Part shown: positions 63,922-64,000 of the stretch, in pieces | Numbering within the stretch: the first letter of the stretch is position 1 | Layout: every line of letters begins with the position of its first letter | Assembly (NCBI RefSeq): GCF_003402415.2 | Contig: NZ_AP036014.1 | Coordinates: 3,720,001 to 3,784,000 of the forward strand | From: Cupidesulfovibrio sp000226255 | Lineage (GTDB): Bacteria; Desulfobacterota; Desulfovibrionia; Desulfovibrionales; Desulfovibrionaceae | Reading direction: 5' to 3' | DNA length: 64,000 bases | Translations under genes and position numbers: made by a program | The notes under the pieces: model-generated | What the model was told of the DNA's origin: nothing | The model's input: the letters and a program-made list of their open reading frames with translations, nothing else | Database searches by the model: none

Positions 63922-64000
63922 CCAGTACCTCCAGCGGTTGTTGATGCAATGACGCCGCGCGGGACCGGGTACGGCTCGTCCCGTGGCCGTAAGTCCGGCG

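Overview
The window looks like the chromosome of a sulfate-reducing desulfobacterium of the Desulfovibrio / Nitratidesulfovibrio type. It is very GC-rich. It carries a gapN-like aldehyde dehydrogenase, a lysine 2,3-aminomutase/beta-lysine acetyltransferase pair, a small Desulfovibrio-type ferredoxin, anaerobic class III ribonucleotide reductase, a MoeA protein fused to a periplasmic-binding-like domain, and a leuACDB operon next to phospholipid genes. This order resembles what I remember of Desulfovibrio vulgaris. The assignment is inference from gene content; no ribosomal RNA was seen.

Layout. 1-6062: end of a patatin-like gene, then acetyl-CoA synthetase (acs) divergent from a Pat-type protein acetyltransferase. 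6096-9045: an AT-rich secreted unknown and an aldehyde dehydrogenase. 9348-16246: a PAS/LuxR regulator, a polar amino-acid ABC transporter, kamA and ablB; together these suggest lysine uptake and synthesis of the osmolyte N-epsilon-acetyl-beta-lysine. 16435-22879: glycosyltransferase, cheD, an HU-family protein, a membrane hydrolase, a DUF523-DUF1722 protein and a HAD protein. 22901-25603: VTT membrane protein, psd and pssA. 25832-30519: leuA, leuC, leuD, leuB. 30520-31741: a gene-free island of repeats. 31742-37068: the phage-shock genes pspA, pspB, pspC with a divergent pspF, then a MoeA-like gene. 37069-37791: a second gene-free repeat island. 37792-43262: two EamA transporters flanking an exported thioredoxin/peroxiredoxin/VOC trio and a MucR-type regulator. 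43346-48971: flgE, folD, eno, coaX. 49443-52956: small unknowns, a TPR protein, ferredoxin, an apparently Fur-controlled DUF2325 gene, a TPR protein and cheX. 53557-57728: nrdG, nrdD and a MalY/PatB-type aminotransferase. 57887-63921: a complete peptide ABC transporter.

Two features of the non-coding DNA stand out. First, a roughly 100-145 nt intergenic element occurs three times (after leuD, between the MoeA-like gene and an EamA transporter, and between folD and eno), plus a truncated fourth copy. Its unpaired segments are nearly identical between copies, while its three helices have different sequences that still pair. That is the pattern of a conserved structured RNA or a folded single-stranded DNA element. 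Second, a larger repeat of about 250 bp with several internal hairpins fills the 30.5-31.6 kb island in both orientations and recurs at 37.1 kb. I recognise neither family.

Regulatory signals that can be read directly include sigma-54 promoters before pspA and flgE, a Fur-box palindrome inside the promoter of the DUF2325 gene, a 10+10 palindrome between the LuxR regulator and the amino-acid transporter, a strong sigma-70 promoter before the thioredoxin-like gene, and many factor-independent terminator hairpins. No CRISPR array, tRNA, rRNA, intact insertion sequence or prophage was found.
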